Shown: positions 43,849 to 53,916 of the stretch, one piece after another
Layout: the number at the start of each line of letters is the position of its first letter
Numbering within the stretch: position 1 is the first letter of the stretch
Origin: Algoriphagus antarcticus
GTDB taxonomy: Bacteria > Bacteroidota > Bacteroidia > Cytophagales > Cyclobacteriaceae
Assembly (NCBI RefSeq): GCF_002150685.1
Contig: NZ_MSSW01000007.1
Location: 1-64,000, forward strand
DNA length: 64,000 nucleotides
Direction: 5' to 3'
Notes under the pieces: generated by a model
Told to the model about the DNA's origin: nothing
What the model saw: only the letters and a program-made list of their open reading frames with translations
The model's database searches: none
Translations under genes and position numbers: made by a program

Positions 43849-45462
43849 TTACTTAACTCGTATCGGGACAACTTGTCTTAATTCTGAAGGAATCTTATTT
43901 CCTCTGAAGTTTGTTCTGGTCACTTGTCTGATTTCAAAAACCACAACATCACCAGCTCTAGCACTTTCAAGCAATGAACGCATCGCCAGACTGCTACCAC
44001 TTGAGATCTGAACGGTTTGTCTTGGAACCTCATTTCTCAATAATCTCATTTCTCCTCCCGTCACTTCGAAGTTGGCATCTTTAGCCATTGTTCTTGCGAA
44101 AGTAGGCTCTGCTTTAGCTAACATCTTTAACCCCATCAAAGAACTGATCGCCTGAGCTTGGCTCAAATCAAGTTCTGATCCATTAGATGTAACAGGAATT
44201 AGAGAAGGAGCTGGAACTGGCTTGATATCATAATCAACCGTGCCTATTTTATTTCCCCCACTGCTCACTCCTATGTTTACCTTACCAGAAGCTGCTGGAA
44301 TTACGGTTAATTGACCAGGCTTATTCCCTTTGATAGACTGACCATTGCTAACGGAAAACTCTGGTGAATAGGTATTACCCAAAGCAGGTACTTCTATCAA
44401 AAGCTCATTGGCACAGTCTGCATAAAGCTGCTGAACTACCTCTGAAGAAACCTTAATAACTGGCTGAGCTACGAAATATTCATACTCTACTGGAAGTACT
44501 TTATCTTCCCCACCAACATTTGTTACGATCTCCCCATTAATAACTCTTCTAGCCAATCCTCGATCATCATAATCTGTAGCCGGAGTTACGTTAAATTCTA
44601 TTTTACCAAATCCGTAAGCGTCAACTGGAACAGTTCTGCCATCAATAGTCATGGTAGGTACTGATGAAGTGGAGCTAGAAGCGATAAACATATCTGCTTC
44701 GAACTTAGTACCTGCTGCCACTACATTTGATAACGCTGCAATTCTTGCTTCCGTCACATCAGCCTTAAAATAGAATGTACCGATTGTATTGGCTACTGCT
44801 GTCAAAGACTCGCTTTCAATGTTCAAAACTTCATTCTGAAACTGAGAAATCAATGCCATGACAGCTCCTACTGGTGACTTTATAAATGTAAGTGCAACGA
44901 AATCCTTTTTCCGTACCTCCCTGTCATTTGCAAATAACTCAATGTCAGCTGCATCCTTAGCAATCGCATCGAATTTCATATCTGTTAAGCCTATACCTGA
45001 TAGTATCTCGGAGATTTTTTCAGGATAAGCATTTAACATAGTTTTCATCTCTTCTCCTTTTCCATTATTTGCAAAAAGGTTACCTGTGATTTCTGTGTTC
45101 TTCAGGTTAGCATTCACAAAATTACCTTCGTCATTCTTAGCTCTTGATTGTACAATCAAATCTTGCTTCAAATTCTCTAAATACCTGTAAATTTCTGCAG
45201 TTGCCTCTCTGATTTCTTGTGATGCCACCACTTTAGGCACATCTACTTCTTTATTACCCTGTTGCTCTACTGTATATTCGATAGACTCAACAGTTGATTG
45301 ATTTTTATTGATAAAATTTCGTGATGTTCTTTCCATCCCGTCGTTTATCAATACAAATTTCTGGAGGATTTGGTTGCTTACCTGGAGGGCCAACAAGGCC
45401 GTCAATACCAGATACATCATACCAATCATCCGCTGTCTAGGTGTCTCTTTAGATCCTGCCAT
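43849..45462 (-). CDS. gldM: T9SS motor protein GldM (PorM)
   Basis: A 537-residue inner-membrane protein. A short cytoplasmic start MAGSKETPRQRMIGMMYLVLTALLALQVSNQIL contains the single transmembrane helix of the motor. A long periplasmic region of four Ig-like domains follows, ending in EIRQVTRTNFRGNKIPSELRQVVPIRVK. GldM dimers form the rotating shaft that couples proton flow through GldL to the outer-membrane ring. 39 bp after gldL. Confidence 0.95.
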   Translation of the reverse strand: MAGSKETPRQRMIGMMYLVLTALLALQVSNQILQKFVLINDGMERTSRNFINKNQSTVESIEYTVEQQGNKEVDVPKVVASQEIREATAEIYRYLENLKQDLIVQSRAKNDEGNFVNANLKNTEITGNLFANNGKGEEMKTMLNAYPEKISEILSGIGLTDMKFDAIAKDAADIELFANDREVRKKDFVALTFIKSPVGAVMALISQFQNEVLNIESESLTAVANTIGTFYFKADVTEARIAALSNVVAAGTKFEADMFIASSSTSSVPTMTIDGRTVPVDAYGFGKIEFNVTPATDYDDRGLARRVINGEIVTNVGGEDKVLPVEYEYFVAQPVIKVSSEVVQQLYADCANELLIEVPALGNTYSPEFSVSNGQSIKGNKPGQLTVIPAASGKVNIGVSSGGNKIGTVDYDIKPVPAPSLIPVTSNGSELDLSQAQAISSLMGLKMLAKAEPTFARTMAKDANFEVTGGEMRLLRNEVPRQTVQISSGSSLAMRSLLESARAGDVVVFEIRQVTRTNFRGNKIPSELRQVVPIRVK

Positions 45463-45501
45463 TTTTAAGTTTTAATGGATTTTAAATGAATTGAAGAGAA
45501 A

Positions 45502-46305
45502 TTAACCTTTCATAGCGGAAAGCATTCCACCATAGATTTTATTCAATGAACTAACGTTCTGATTCAATTTTGATAATTCTGTTTTAAATGCTTGGGTTTC
45601 TTTACCTGCTTCAGTCAGGCCTTCCATAGCAGCAGTCATATTAGCGTAGAATTTATTCAATGTCTTCACATGACTATTTGCATCTTGAAGCTCCATCTCA
45701 TAGACAGAATTTAAGGCAGAAAGATTTTTAGTGACAGTCACCACTTGATTGTGATATGCTTTAGCATCCTGAGATGCAGAAGACATTTCTGTAAGTGCTG
45801 CTGCAGTTTTGCTATAAGAGGCATTCATGTCCACCAGGGTTTTAGCAGCAGATTTTACATTGATAGCATATTCGTTGGTGGCTAATGCTGCATCAGAAAG
45901 GTTACCCATCTTCTGCGCTGAGGTAGCTAAGTTTTGCATTCCTTTGCCCAGGCTTTCAATCAATTCTGGTCCTACTTTAGCGTTAGCGAGCATTTCATCA
46001 AGCTTCTGAGAAACCTGATCTCCGCCAGCTACTACTCTTTGTGCTCTTGGAGCTCCCGGTGCATCACCTGCGAGCTCAGGATAAACTTTGGACCAGTCCA
46101 CTTCCTCTGAACGTGGCTCAAATGCTGAAAGGAAAAATATCAATGCCTCAGTACTAAGTCCTACTCCAATCATGAGATTAGCAAACTGCCAATCCAAGAT
46201 TTTGAACATTGCACCAAGAATAACTACAGCAGCACCAATACCATAAACCTTTGGCATAATGCTGGAATAAAATTTTGCTGAAAATGAATTGCTGTTACTA
46301 GTCAT
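45502..46305 (-). CDS. gldL: T9SS motor protein GldL (PorL)
   Basis: A 267-residue inner-membrane protein with two N-terminal helices (about 17-38 and 44-62: VYGIGAAVVILGAMFKILDW and ANLMIGVGLSTEALIFFLSAF) with buried Lys and Glu residues typical of the proton channel. The cytoplasmic part is helical with coiled-coil repeats (TKNLSALNSVYEMELQDANSH). With GldM it is the proton-driven rotary motor for type IX secretion and gliding. Confidence 0.95.
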   Translation of the reverse strand: MTSNSNSFSAKFYSSIMPKVYGIGAAVVILGAMFKILDWQFANLMIGVGLSTEALIFFLSAFEPRSEEVDWSKVYPELAGDAPGAPRAQRVVAGGDQVSQKLDEMLANAKVGPELIESLGKGMQNLATSAQKMGNLSDAALATNEYAINVKSAAKTLVDMNASYSKTAAALTEMSSASQDAKAYHNQVVTVTKNLSALNSVYEMELQDANSHVKTLNKFYANMTAAMEGLTEAGKETQAFKTELSKLNQNVSSLNKIYGGMLSAMKG

Positions 46306-46357
46306 GTAAAATGATATAATAAGATGTTAGGTAGTTGATATTGCTTTTTGAAAAAGA

Positions 46358-47452
46358 TTATCTTCTTCTTCTTGTTGAACTCTTCACGTCCATTGAGCCT
46401 GAACGGCCAATAAACGTCATCTTGGTTCTAAATCCGATGTGAGCTTGAGCTACATCTTCGTACTCATATGTTCTGGTACTAGTCTCTAGAAAATGAGCTA
46501 TATCTTTCCAGCTTCCGCCTCTTACGACTTTTCTTGGTTCATTAGGATCCTCATAAACTGGATTCAAATCCCACATAATAGAACTGGATGTAGTAGCATA
46601 GGCATCAAGTACCCATTCCGCAACATTCCCGGCCATGTTGTAGAGTCCATAACCATTTGGAGCAAATACATCTACAGGTGCAGTGTATGCAAACCCATCA
46701 TCGATATAATTACCTCTTCCAGGTTTAAAGTTTGCCATCAAGCAACCTCTCTTATTCTTCAAGTAAGGACCACCCCATGGATACTTCGCCACTTCTTTAC
46801 CTCCTTTGGCAGCATACTCCCACTCTGCCTCCGATGGAAGTTCAAATGCTGGACCATCAAAAACCATTTCATCGTTTGCTCTCATATGATAAGTTTTCCA
46901 CTCGCAATATTGCTTAGCCTGATCCCAAGAAACACCTACCACAGGATAGTTGTCAAATGCTGGATGATCAAAATAAAATTCCATCAATGGATCTCCATAG
47001 TGGTAAGCGAAACTAGTAGACCAGACAGTGGTATCTGGCTTAAGTTCGTCAATGTTAAATTGAGGAGGGTCCTTCAATGTGGTTGGTGTACCAGTCTCTA
47101 AGGTTCCACTTTTTACAGCTTCTAAAAATTGACGGTATTTATTATTGGACACTTCGTATTTGTCCATGAAAAATTCCGAAATGGTGATTTGCTTGTTCAG
47201 AGCCGATTGCGTGTATGCTATATCTTCATCAGCTTGCCCCATCCAAAAAGTCCCTGCTTTAACAGGCACCATGTCATAAGGAAGATTCTGCTGCCAGCTT
47301 TCACGCTTCGGAACTCCGGTCACTTCTCCTCTTCTATTCATCTTTTCGCTTGCTGAACCTTTCTTATTAAAAAGACCGCAACTTGGCAAAAGCGTCACTA
47401 ATGCCAAACCTAAGGTAATGGGCAATAAGCGAACATTAATTTTTCTATACAT
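46358..47452 (-). CDS. gldK: T9SS lipoprotein GldK (PorK)
   Basis: A 364-residue outer-membrane lipoprotein. Start MYRKINVRLLPITLGLALV at 47452 (an ATG 24 bp earlier is not favoured) with the lipobox Cys25 (LLPSCGLF). The mature domain is a SUMF1/FGE-like fold (AGTFWMGQ, FELPSEAEWEYAAKGG, GNVAEWVLDAY, VVRGGSW). In GldK this fold is structural; it forms the ring with GldN. The catalytic Cys pair of true formylglycine enzymes is not evident. Confidence 0.94.
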   Translation of the reverse strand: MYRKINVRLLPITLGLALVTLLPSCGLFNKKGSASEKMNRRGEVTGVPKRESWQQNLPYDMVPVKAGTFWMGQADEDIAYTQSALNKQITISEFFMDKYEVSNNKYRQFLEAVKSGTLETGTPTTLKDPPQFNIDELKPDTTVWSTSFAYHYGDPLMEFYFDHPAFDNYPVVGVSWDQAKQYCEWKTYHMRANDEMVFDGPAFELPSEAEWEYAAKGGKEVAKYPWGGPYLKNKRGCLMANFKPGRGNYIDDGFAYTAPVDVFAPNGYGLYNMAGNVAEWVLDAYATTSSSIMWDLNPVYEDPNEPRKVVRGGSWKDIAHFLETSTRTYEYEDVAQAHIGFRTKMTFIGRSGSMDVKSSTRRRR

Positions 47453-47620
47453 AAATGACGTTTTTTCGTGCATCAAATAATTACGTTTTGTAATGTATTT
47501 TCAGGATTCGAAATGTAGCTGAATTTGGCACAATAATGCAAATAACCAGCCAAAATATGGGACTATCATAACATCTAGGTAAACCCCATTTTTTACAAAA
47601 CCCCACTCTTTCAGATAATT

Positions 47621-48601
47621 TCAAAACCTAAACCTAGGAGTTCTTTGAATTACTCGTTGTACTTCCTTACTCACATCTAACAGTGTATAACGAAGCATAA
47701 GTTCATGACTAGTCGGTGATTTAGCCTCAACTCCACTAATTACTAAATCAAAGGCATACCCTAATTTGAGAGAATTGTCTTTTAACAGACTATAACCCAG
47801 AATTAAGGAAACCGATTCCTCACCTCGAAAACCTATCCCGCCACTTATCTTATTCTGATACGTAGCGATAACGCTCGCTTCATAAGAAAAATTATTATAA
47901 GACACTGTTTTTAATAGCAAACTAGGTTCTATAGCAAGCTGCCCCACTGGTCTGAACCTATATCCCAGCAACAAATAAGAATGATTTTTCAATTGATTTT
48001 CATAAGAACCATCCCCAAAATCAAAATTTGGCTCGTTTATATGTCTGCTACTTAGACCTATATAATAGTCACCAGCATCTAATAGCAGTCCAGCGCCTAC
48101 GTTGAAATTGATTTGGCTCTCCTTTCCAGAATTCGGAAGGTTTGGTTCTGGATTCACCAAGATAAGTTCATCGTAATCTATCGAACTGGAATACATCCCT
48201 ACATACGCACCAAAACTCAACGTAGATCTATTAAGTTTCTTATGATATGCACCTTGGAGGTTAATCTCCAAATTACTTGATGCTCCTATTTGATCATTGA
48301 CAAGCGTAAGTCCGTAGCCTATATTTTTACCTTCAAGCCTTCCTTGGGCTGTCACTAGTTGGGTGACCGGCGCTCCTCCTTGGCCGGAATTAGTAGTATA
48401 ATTCAACCATTGTGAGCGATGTAAAGCTGAGAATCTATATCCTCCGTCCTTACCAGCAAACGCAGGATTATAATATGTGCCATTATACATATACTGTGTA
48501 AATTGAGGATCCTGCTGGGCCATGAGCGAAGAAATCTCAAAAAAGAATAATAAGAGAATCGAATATCTCAAAAAGCATTTAGAATGGCCTTTTTGAATCA
48601 T
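47621..48601 (-). CDS. PorP/SprF family T9SS outer-membrane protein
   Basis: A 326-residue outer-membrane beta-barrel-type protein. Signal peptide to about 28 (LMAQ), then DPQFTQYMYNGTYYNPAFAGKDGGYRFSALHRSQW, the PorP/SprF signature. The rest alternates beta strands (GIGFRGEESVSLILGYSLL) and ends LMLRYTLLDVSK. It is the first gene of the porP-gldKLMN set and likely attaches the GldKN ring to a partner in the outer membrane. Several paralogues usually exist, so PorP versus SprF is not resolved. Confidence 0.9.
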   Translation of the reverse strand: MIQKGHSKCFLRYSILLLFFFEISSLMAQQDPQFTQYMYNGTYYNPAFAGKDGGYRFSALHRSQWLNYTTNSGQGGAPVTQLVTAQGRLEGKNIGYGLTLVNDQIGASSNLEINLQGAYHKKLNRSTLSFGAYVGMYSSSIDYDELILVNPEPNLPNSGKESQINFNVGAGLLLDAGDYYIGLSSRHINEPNFDFGDGSYENQLKNHSYLLLGYRFRPVGQLAIEPSLLLKTVSYNNFSYEASVIATYQNKISGGIGFRGEESVSLILGYSLLKDNSLKLGYAFDLVISGVEAKSPTSHELMLRYTLLDVSKEVQRVIQRTPRFRF

Positions 48602-48677
48602 TGTATTATGGTTTCGTTCAAAGTAATAACTATTGTAAGAATTTAAACTGAAAAACCACAGATTTAGATTCTATGTT

Positions 48678-49451
48678 TTACAAATTATTCACCTTTTTAA
48701 TATAAAGCTCTAATGCGCCTGTCATGCTTGGGGCATTTGGCATAGGAGCTTCAATATCCAAAATCAAATCCAAATCTCTAACTGCTTGGGCAGTGGTAGG
48801 CCCAAATGCTGCTATTCTGGTGTATCCTTGCTCAAACTCAGGGAAATTGATTTTCAAAGATTTAATCCCAGAAGGACTGAAAAAGGCAAGGATATCATAT
48901 TTCACATCAGCCAAATCAGATAAATCTGCCTCCAGCGTGTGGTAAATTATAGCTTCTGTGATTGCAATCCCATTCTTTTCCATGTATTCTGGAATATCAT
49001 CCTTACGAATATCTGAGCACGGAAATAAATACTTCTCGGATTTATGCTTTTTAAAATAATCAAATAAATCCTGTGCGGTCTTTTGACCTACGAATAATTT
49101 ACGCTTTCGGATTACTATATACTTCTGGAGATAATGTGCCGTTTGGTCTGAAATACAAAAATATTTCATATCTGCCGGCATCTCTATTTTGAAATCCTTG
49201 CAGATCGCAAAGAAATGATCAATTGCATTACGGCTTGTGAAAATCACAGCAGTATGCTTCAAGATATCAACCTTCTGCTTACGGAATTCCTTTGGCACAA
49301 CTGGCTCAACTTTTATAAACTGACGAAAATCAATCTTCAGATTATATTTTTCAGCCAACTGCAAGTAGGGAGAATTTGCAGCCGATGGGGCTGGTTGAGA
49401 TACTAGAATACTTTTTACTGGTTTGAACCTGTCTTTGGTAACTGCGCTCAT
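48678..49451 (-). CDS. hemD: Uroporphyrinogen-III synthase
   Basis: A 257-residue cytoplasmic enzyme closing hydroxymethylbilane into uroporphyrinogen III. The family's two-lobed fold is suggested by VKSILVSQPAP at the start, HTAVIFTSRNAIDHFF (about 85-100), FSPSGIKSLKINF (about 197-209) and AFGPTTAQAVRDL near the C-terminus. Between the DUF4271 and PorP genes; hemH and hemW are also in this window. The family is poorly conserved, so confidence is moderate to high. Confidence 0.85.
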   Translation of the reverse strand: MSAVTKDRFKPVKSILVSQPAPSAANSPYLQLAEKYNLKIDFRQFIKVEPVVPKEFRKQKVDILKHTAVIFTSRNAIDHFFAICKDFKIEMPADMKYFCISDQTAHYLQKYIVIRKRKLFVGQKTAQDLFDYFKKHKSEKYLFPCSDIRKDDIPEYMEKNGIAITEAIIYHTLEADLSDLADVKYDILAFFSPSGIKSLKINFPEFEQGYTRIAAFGPTTAQAVRDLDLILDIEAPMPNAPSMTGALELYIKKVNNL

Positions 49452-49484
49452 GCTTCTATTATTCCTTTTTGGTGATTGCTTAGA

Positions 49485-50612
49485 TTAATGACCCAAATCA
49501 AGCACCAATTTGGCCAAGATTAAAAAGGGCACTAATTCCGCGATGCAAAGGTAAGTAAATAAATGGTATTTCTTAAAGCCGAGTCTATTCACCATTATTA
49601 GGAACAACGCTAGAATACCTAAAATATATATCCAGAAAAAACCTGTAAAGGAGAGCTCTAACGCCATTTTAATTGAAGAAAATTCATTGAGTAAAAAAAA
49701 TGCACATACCAATATCAAGCCGATGGTAGAGATAACAACTAAACGCAATAGATAAAAGAAATGGGGAAATTCCAATTTTCCCAAATCAAATAAATAAGAC
49801 AGGATTCTGATAGCTGTAAACTTGAGAATGGTAAGTATCAAAAGAAAAAATGCGCCTCCTAACCAGATAATGATTAGTGAAGTAAAGCTCAGTTCTATTC
49901 TCGCTTCTAGCCATTCCTGGCGAAAAGCAACTAAACCAGTTACCATCGCCAGTGACAAAAGCATATTCACTAGAAACACATAAAACAGAATATCTATGGA
50001 GAAAAACTTCTGCAAACTCCCACTTTCAGAAAAATCTTCTGCGTTCAGCAATGATATTGGCTTTACCATCATTGCAAAAATGAATGGATAAGCCAACTTA
50101 TAAAGTGTTATCAAAAGCAAGGAAATGAGTAATCCAACAACAAAAAAATCACGAATACTTTGCCTGTCAAAATTCCTCTTATCTGAAAGCAATCCCACTT
50201 CAGTTATACTGGATTCTAAGGTTTCAGATTTCAAAATTTTCTTTACACTGGCCTGATCTGAAGAAATCCCATTCTTGAAAACAGTGAGGTTTACTCTTTC
50301 ACTGGAAACTTCTTTCTTGAAATCTGCCACTTGCTCTGTGAATACAGTATCCTGATCGGTGAAAAACCAAAGTTTCTCCCCCACAAAAACCACTGAATGA
50401 TCTGGAAACTCAAATGAGAAGGAAGCCAATGGAAAAGTCTCTAGATCCAAATCTAGGATCAATCGATCATTTGAACTAAACCATTTCTCACGCTCTCCTT
50501 CCTGCCACTTTGGATTGTAATCTTCCAAAACTTGGGCTATAGCATGTTGCCCCACTATGAACATTAGTGAAAGTATAAGCAGTGACTTGCTGATCAATTT
50601 TTTCATACTCAA
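49485..50612 (-). CDS. DUF4271 membrane protein
   Basis: A 375-residue protein: signal peptide (to about 26, AIAQ), a periplasmic segment of about 130 residues, then six or so transmembrane helices (from about 155 to the C-terminus: FVVGLLISLLLITLYKLAYPF, FYVFLVNMLLSLAMVTG, IIWLGGAFFLLILTILKF). DUF4271 is found beside hemD in many Bacteroidota and has no assigned function. It overlaps the Omp85 gene by 4 nt, indicating an operon. Confidence 0.82.
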   Translation of the reverse strand: MSMKKLISKSLLILSLMFIVGQHAIAQVLEDYNPKWQEGEREKWFSSNDRLILDLDLETFPLASFSFEFPDHSVVFVGEKLWFFTDQDTVFTEQVADFKKEVSSERVNLTVFKNGISSDQASVKKILKSETLESSITEVGLLSDKRNFDRQSIRDFFVVGLLISLLLITLYKLAYPFIFAMMVKPISLLNAEDFSESGSLQKFFSIDILFYVFLVNMLLSLAMVTGLVAFRQEWLEARIELSFTSLIIIWLGGAFFLLILTILKFTAIRILSYLFDLGKLEFPHFFYLLRLVVISTIGLILVCAFFLLNEFSSIKMALELSFTGFFWIYILGILALFLIMVNRLGFKKYHLFTYLCIAELVPFLILAKLVLDLGH

Positions 50613-52312
50613 AATCTGGCTAAGTAGCCAAAATGTATCCTGGAATAGGAAAATTGTAAGGGTTGTAAATTTGACTTCCCGACTCCGTAAATAAACCGAA
50701 AGACTCCAGAGCCGGTATCCAGATTGATTCCAGCACCAAAAGAGATAGGTTTGTCAATCGAGGGTGCAAAGTACGGGTTTTCCAGAATCCCGAAGTCAGC
50801 AAAAACCATGAGAAATGAATTTTCTCCAAAAAAAAGTCGCTGCTCCACATTTATATAGCCAAAAGATCTGGCAAAAAAGTAGTTCTCATTAAAACCACGG
50901 ATACTTTTCAAACCTCCAAGACGAAACAAATCATTCAAGAGCAAGTTTTCATTTTGGGTGAATCCTCCACTTCCTTTCAACCAAATCCCCCAGCTTGGTC
51001 TGATAAAAATGTGCTTTTCTATTTCTGCCTTCCCCAAGTACTGCGGACTGTTCAAATCCAAATTCACATAAACCTCTGGCGGAAAACCTGTATTTTCTAA
51101 AATCCTCTTATTCCCCAAAGCAAATTCACTCCTAATCAAAAAACCTCTTCTGGGAAAATAAGGAGAATCCAACTTATCCCAATTCCAACCCAATCCAAAT
51201 TGATTCCAGCGGTAATCCGCTACGTCTGGAAGTTCTGTCACATCCCCATAAGGTTCAGTACTTAGCACATTGCTGGATTGTCGCCGAGTGAAAAACCGCA
51301 GATAACTATCCATAGTCAGGTGATAGCCAAAATCCAAACTCAAGTACCTATTTAAAAAAGTGGAATCTTGCTTGAGCAAATTGAATCCCACACTGACATC
51401 CAGTGGAGAATTAAATAGAAAAGACTCTTTTGCAGAAATATCCAGAGACTGCGTTTGCACATTCAAACGCTGCCAATGAACAGCCACGTCTCTTCCTTGG
51501 CCTCCCAAATGATACAATTCCAAGTCTAGCTGACCTGTGATGAGCATCTTCCCAGGTTCATTTGCATTGGGCAGCAATCCTATTATCCCATCCAGCACAT
51601 TGGTATTTCTATCCCTTAATGTAAATGTAGGCTGCGCCTTTTTTATCTGAAAATCGATCTCGGGAGACTGCATCTGCACAAAATAAGGAGAACGGCTCAG
51701 CACTTGATTGGCATCATCCAGTTGCTTTTGGGAAAAAGGCATACCTGGCCGAATCCCAGTAATATTCTGAATATACTTTTCCTGAGTTTTGGTATCTCCA
51801 GCTAATTTCACACTATCCCAAAGTATCAGTGGACCAGAGTCATAGTTAAAAACAGCAGAAAGCTCATTGCCCTTCCTCTGAATGCTATCTAGTTTTATTT
51901 GAGCAAAAGGAAAGCCGTTGTTCTCTGCTTCTTTGATCATATTCTGCATCCACCGCGAAGCTGAGGCATATTCCTGAGTCAATGGATCAATATCCTTGGA
52001 AAACTCACTAGGTACATTTCCTTGAGAAATTGACTCCCAAAAATATTTCTCTCCAAGCACAAAACTAACTCGAAGGGAATCCTTGGCTATTTCTTCCTCC
52101 ATTACAAAAACCTCAAGGTAACCCTCATTCTGAAAAGAATTCTCAATAGAATCGACGTATTTCTCTCCTTCAGCTTTGGAAGTAAATGCCGTCCAATCCG
52201 CTAATTGCTGTGGATCATCGCTAGACCATTTCACCCAATAGCCATTTTGAGCTTGGCAAGTCAGTCCTCCAGCAAGGAAAAAAAGGATGGATACCAAAAA
52301 GGAGGTTTTCAA
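50609..52312 (-). CDS. Omp85/BamA-like outer-membrane protein
   Basis: A 567-residue outer-membrane protein. Signal peptide to about 21 (CQAQ), POTRA-like periplasmic repeats (about 30-225), then a 16-strand-type barrel (about 235-567) ending in aromatic SRIHFGYLARF, the C-terminal Phe typical of barrels assembled by BAM. FRLGGLKSIRGFNENYFFARSFGYINVEQRL contains the RGF motif of Omp85 proteins. It is shorter than BamA, so it is a TamA/FhaC-like or auxiliary homologue. Operonic with DUF4271. Confidence 0.88.
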   Translation of the reverse strand: MKTSFLVSILFFLAGGLTCQAQNGYWVKWSSDDPQQLADWTAFTSKAEGEKYVDSIENSFQNEGYLEVFVMEEEIAKDSLRVSFVLGEKYFWESISQGNVPSEFSKDIDPLTQEYASASRWMQNMIKEAENNGFPFAQIKLDSIQRKGNELSAVFNYDSGPLILWDSVKLAGDTKTQEKYIQNITGIRPGMPFSQKQLDDANQVLSRSPYFVQMQSPEIDFQIKKAQPTFTLRDRNTNVLDGIIGLLPNANEPGKMLITGQLDLELYHLGGQGRDVAVHWQRLNVQTQSLDISAKESFLFNSPLDVSVGFNLLKQDSTFLNRYLSLDFGYHLTMDSYLRFFTRRQSSNVLSTEPYGDVTELPDVADYRWNQFGLGWNWDKLDSPYFPRRGFLIRSEFALGNKRILENTGFPPEVYVNLDLNSPQYLGKAEIEKHIFIRPSWGIWLKGSGGFTQNENLLLNDLFRLGGLKSIRGFNENYFFARSFGYINVEQRLFFGENSFLMVFADFGILENPYFAPSIDKPISFGAGINLDTGSGVFRFIYGVGKSNLQPLQFSYSRIHFGYLARF

Positions 52313-52358
52313 AGGGCTGGCTGGGATTGATTATATTCGCAAAATAATAGAATTCACA

Positions 52359-53480
52359 TTGGCGGGCATATACATACACATTCCTTTTTGCAAGCAGGCT
52401 TGCCATTATTGCGACTTTCACTTCAGCACCAATCTGGAAAGAATGGATCAGATGACCGAAATGATTTGTCATGAATTGGAATTAAGAGCCGATTACCTCA
52501 AAAACAAAAACTTAGAAACCGTCTATTTTGGTGGAGGAACGCCATCACTTCTTAAGCCAAAACTGATTGAAAAAATTCTAAGCCAGATTGCCAAGACTTA
52601 TAATTCGGGGTGGAAAGAAGTAACGCTTGAAGCAAATCCTGATGATCTAAGTGTGGAAAATTTAAGCACTTGGAAAAACCTGGGAATAGATCGTCTGAGT
52701 CTGGGAATTCAGAGTTTCGATGAGGATGTATTAAAATTCTACAATCGGGCACACACTTCGGAAGAATCCAAATCCGCAATAGCAAAGGCGAGAAAGATAG
52801 GATTTGAAAAATTCAGTCTGGATTTGATATATGGTTATCCACAGCCAGATCACACCCTATGGAACCAGGATCTATCTGAAGCTCTCGCCCAGAACCCAGG
52901 ACATATTTCCAGCTATGCATTGACTGTAGAGCCCAAAACTGCACTTGGTAACTGGGCAAAAAAAGGAGCTTTCCAGCCAGCGGATGAGGATTTTGTAGCT
53001 GAGCAATTTGAAATGCTTCAAGAGCAAACCGACAAAGCTGGATATATTCAATACGAAGTTTCCAACTTTGGAAAACCCGATCAATTTGCGCTTCACAATA
53101 CAAATTACTGGAAAGGCGTACCCTACTTAGGAGTAGGACCAAGTGCTCATTCTTTTGATGGGAAAAATAGGGGTGCAAATCCCTCCAATAATTCCCTTTA
53201 TCTGAAAAGCATGGAGAGACAGACCATTCCATTTGCTGTGGACAACCTGACAGATGAGGAGCGATTAAACGAATATATCCTTACAGGACTGCGCACACTT
53301 TGGGGAATTGATTTTGGAGTTATCCATAAGGATTTTGATCATGATCTTTTGTCTTCCAAAAAATCCATTTTGGCCCAAATGGATTCTGAAGGCTGGCTCG
53401 AATGGAAGGATAAAAACCTATCTTTGAGCAAAAGCGGAAAACTGCTCGCAGACAGTATTGCAGCTGCACTTTTCGTTTAA
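52359..53480 (+). CDS. hemW: Radical SAM haem chaperone HemW
   Basis: About 374 residues from a TTG start at 52359 that gives MAGIYIHIPFCKQACHYCDF, the family N-terminus. An ATG at 52287 would overlap the divergent Omp85 start and adds foreign sequence. The [4Fe-4S] cysteines are Cys11, Cys15 and Cys18 (CxxxCxxC). YFGGGTPSLL (SAM-binding GGGTP), RLSLGIQSFD and LDLIYGYPQ follow. HemW transfers haem to respiratory enzymes rather than oxidising coproporphyrinogen (HemN activity is not expected because of the shortened cofactor motif). Confidence 0.92.
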   Translation: MAGIYIHIPFCKQACHYCDFHFSTNLERMDQMTEMICHELELRADYLKNKNLETVYFGGGTPSLLKPKLIEKILSQIAKTYNSGWKEVTLEANPDDLSVENLSTWKNLGIDRLSLGIQSFDEDVLKFYNRAHTSEESKSAIAKARKIGFEKFSLDLIYGYPQPDHTLWNQDLSEALAQNPGHISSYALTVEPKTALGNWAKKGAFQPADEDFVAEQFEMLQEQTDKAGYIQYEVSNFGKPDQFALHNTNYWKGVPYLGVGPSAHSFDGKNRGANPSNNSLYLKSMERQTIPFAVDNLTDEERLNEYILTGLRTLWGIDFGVIHKDFDHDLLSSKKSILAQMDSEGWLEWKDKNLSLSKSGKLLADSIAAALFV

Positions 53481-53493
53481 GATTCACTTCAAT

Positions 53494-53805
53494 ATGAGCA
53501 AAGACGGATATTTCAGTAGAAAAAAGGAAGTGGCACCACTCGAGTCAGCTTTCAATGATCTGCTCAAAGCATACCGATTGGAAGGTAAATTCAGAGAAAA
53601 ATCTTTGGTGCACGACTGGCCAGATCTTGTAGGTAAAACCATCGCAGATCGAACCACTTCTGTATTTATTAAAGACAAAAAACTTTTTGTGAAGCTAAGT
53701 TCAGGGCCTATCAAGAAAGAATTATTGATGAACAAAAGTAAAGTACTCACGCTGATCGCAGAGAAGTATGGTGCTGGAGTGATCGATGATTTGGTTTGTA
53801 TATAA
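53494..53805 (+). CDS. DUF721 protein (DciA-like)
   Basis: A 103-residue protein from ATG 53494 (MSKDGYFSRKKEVAPLESAF). It has the DUF721 core HDWPDLVGKTIADRTTSVFIKDKKLFVKLSSGPIKKELLMNK. In other bacteria DUF721 proteins (DciA) load the replicative helicase DnaB. The gene begins 13 bp after the hemW stop. The longer frame from 53458 overlaps the hemW end and is not favoured. Confidence 0.87.
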   Translation: MSKDGYFSRKKEVAPLESAFNDLLKAYRLEGKFREKSLVHDWPDLVGKTIADRTTSVFIKDKKLFVKLSSGPIKKELLMNKSKVLTLIAEKYGAGVIDDLVCI

Positions 53806-53916
53806 ATACAAGCTGTTTATCTTTAATTTAGGCTTTTTAACATTCGACTCCATTCACTAACTTATCCTCCATCACCATTTCCCAATCCCAATGAGTAATA
53901 TTGTGGAAGCACATCC

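Noticed and set aside
46358-47452. GldK as the formylglycine-generating enzyme for the sulfatase at 27387
   Set aside because: It shares the fold, but its position in gldKLMN and its lipoprotein signal identify it as the T9SS ring protein.
52287-52358. ATG 52287 as the hemW start
   Set aside because: It overlaps the first codons of the divergent Omp85 gene and adds 24 residues before the family N-terminus; TTG 52359 gives the expected MAGIYIHIPFC start.
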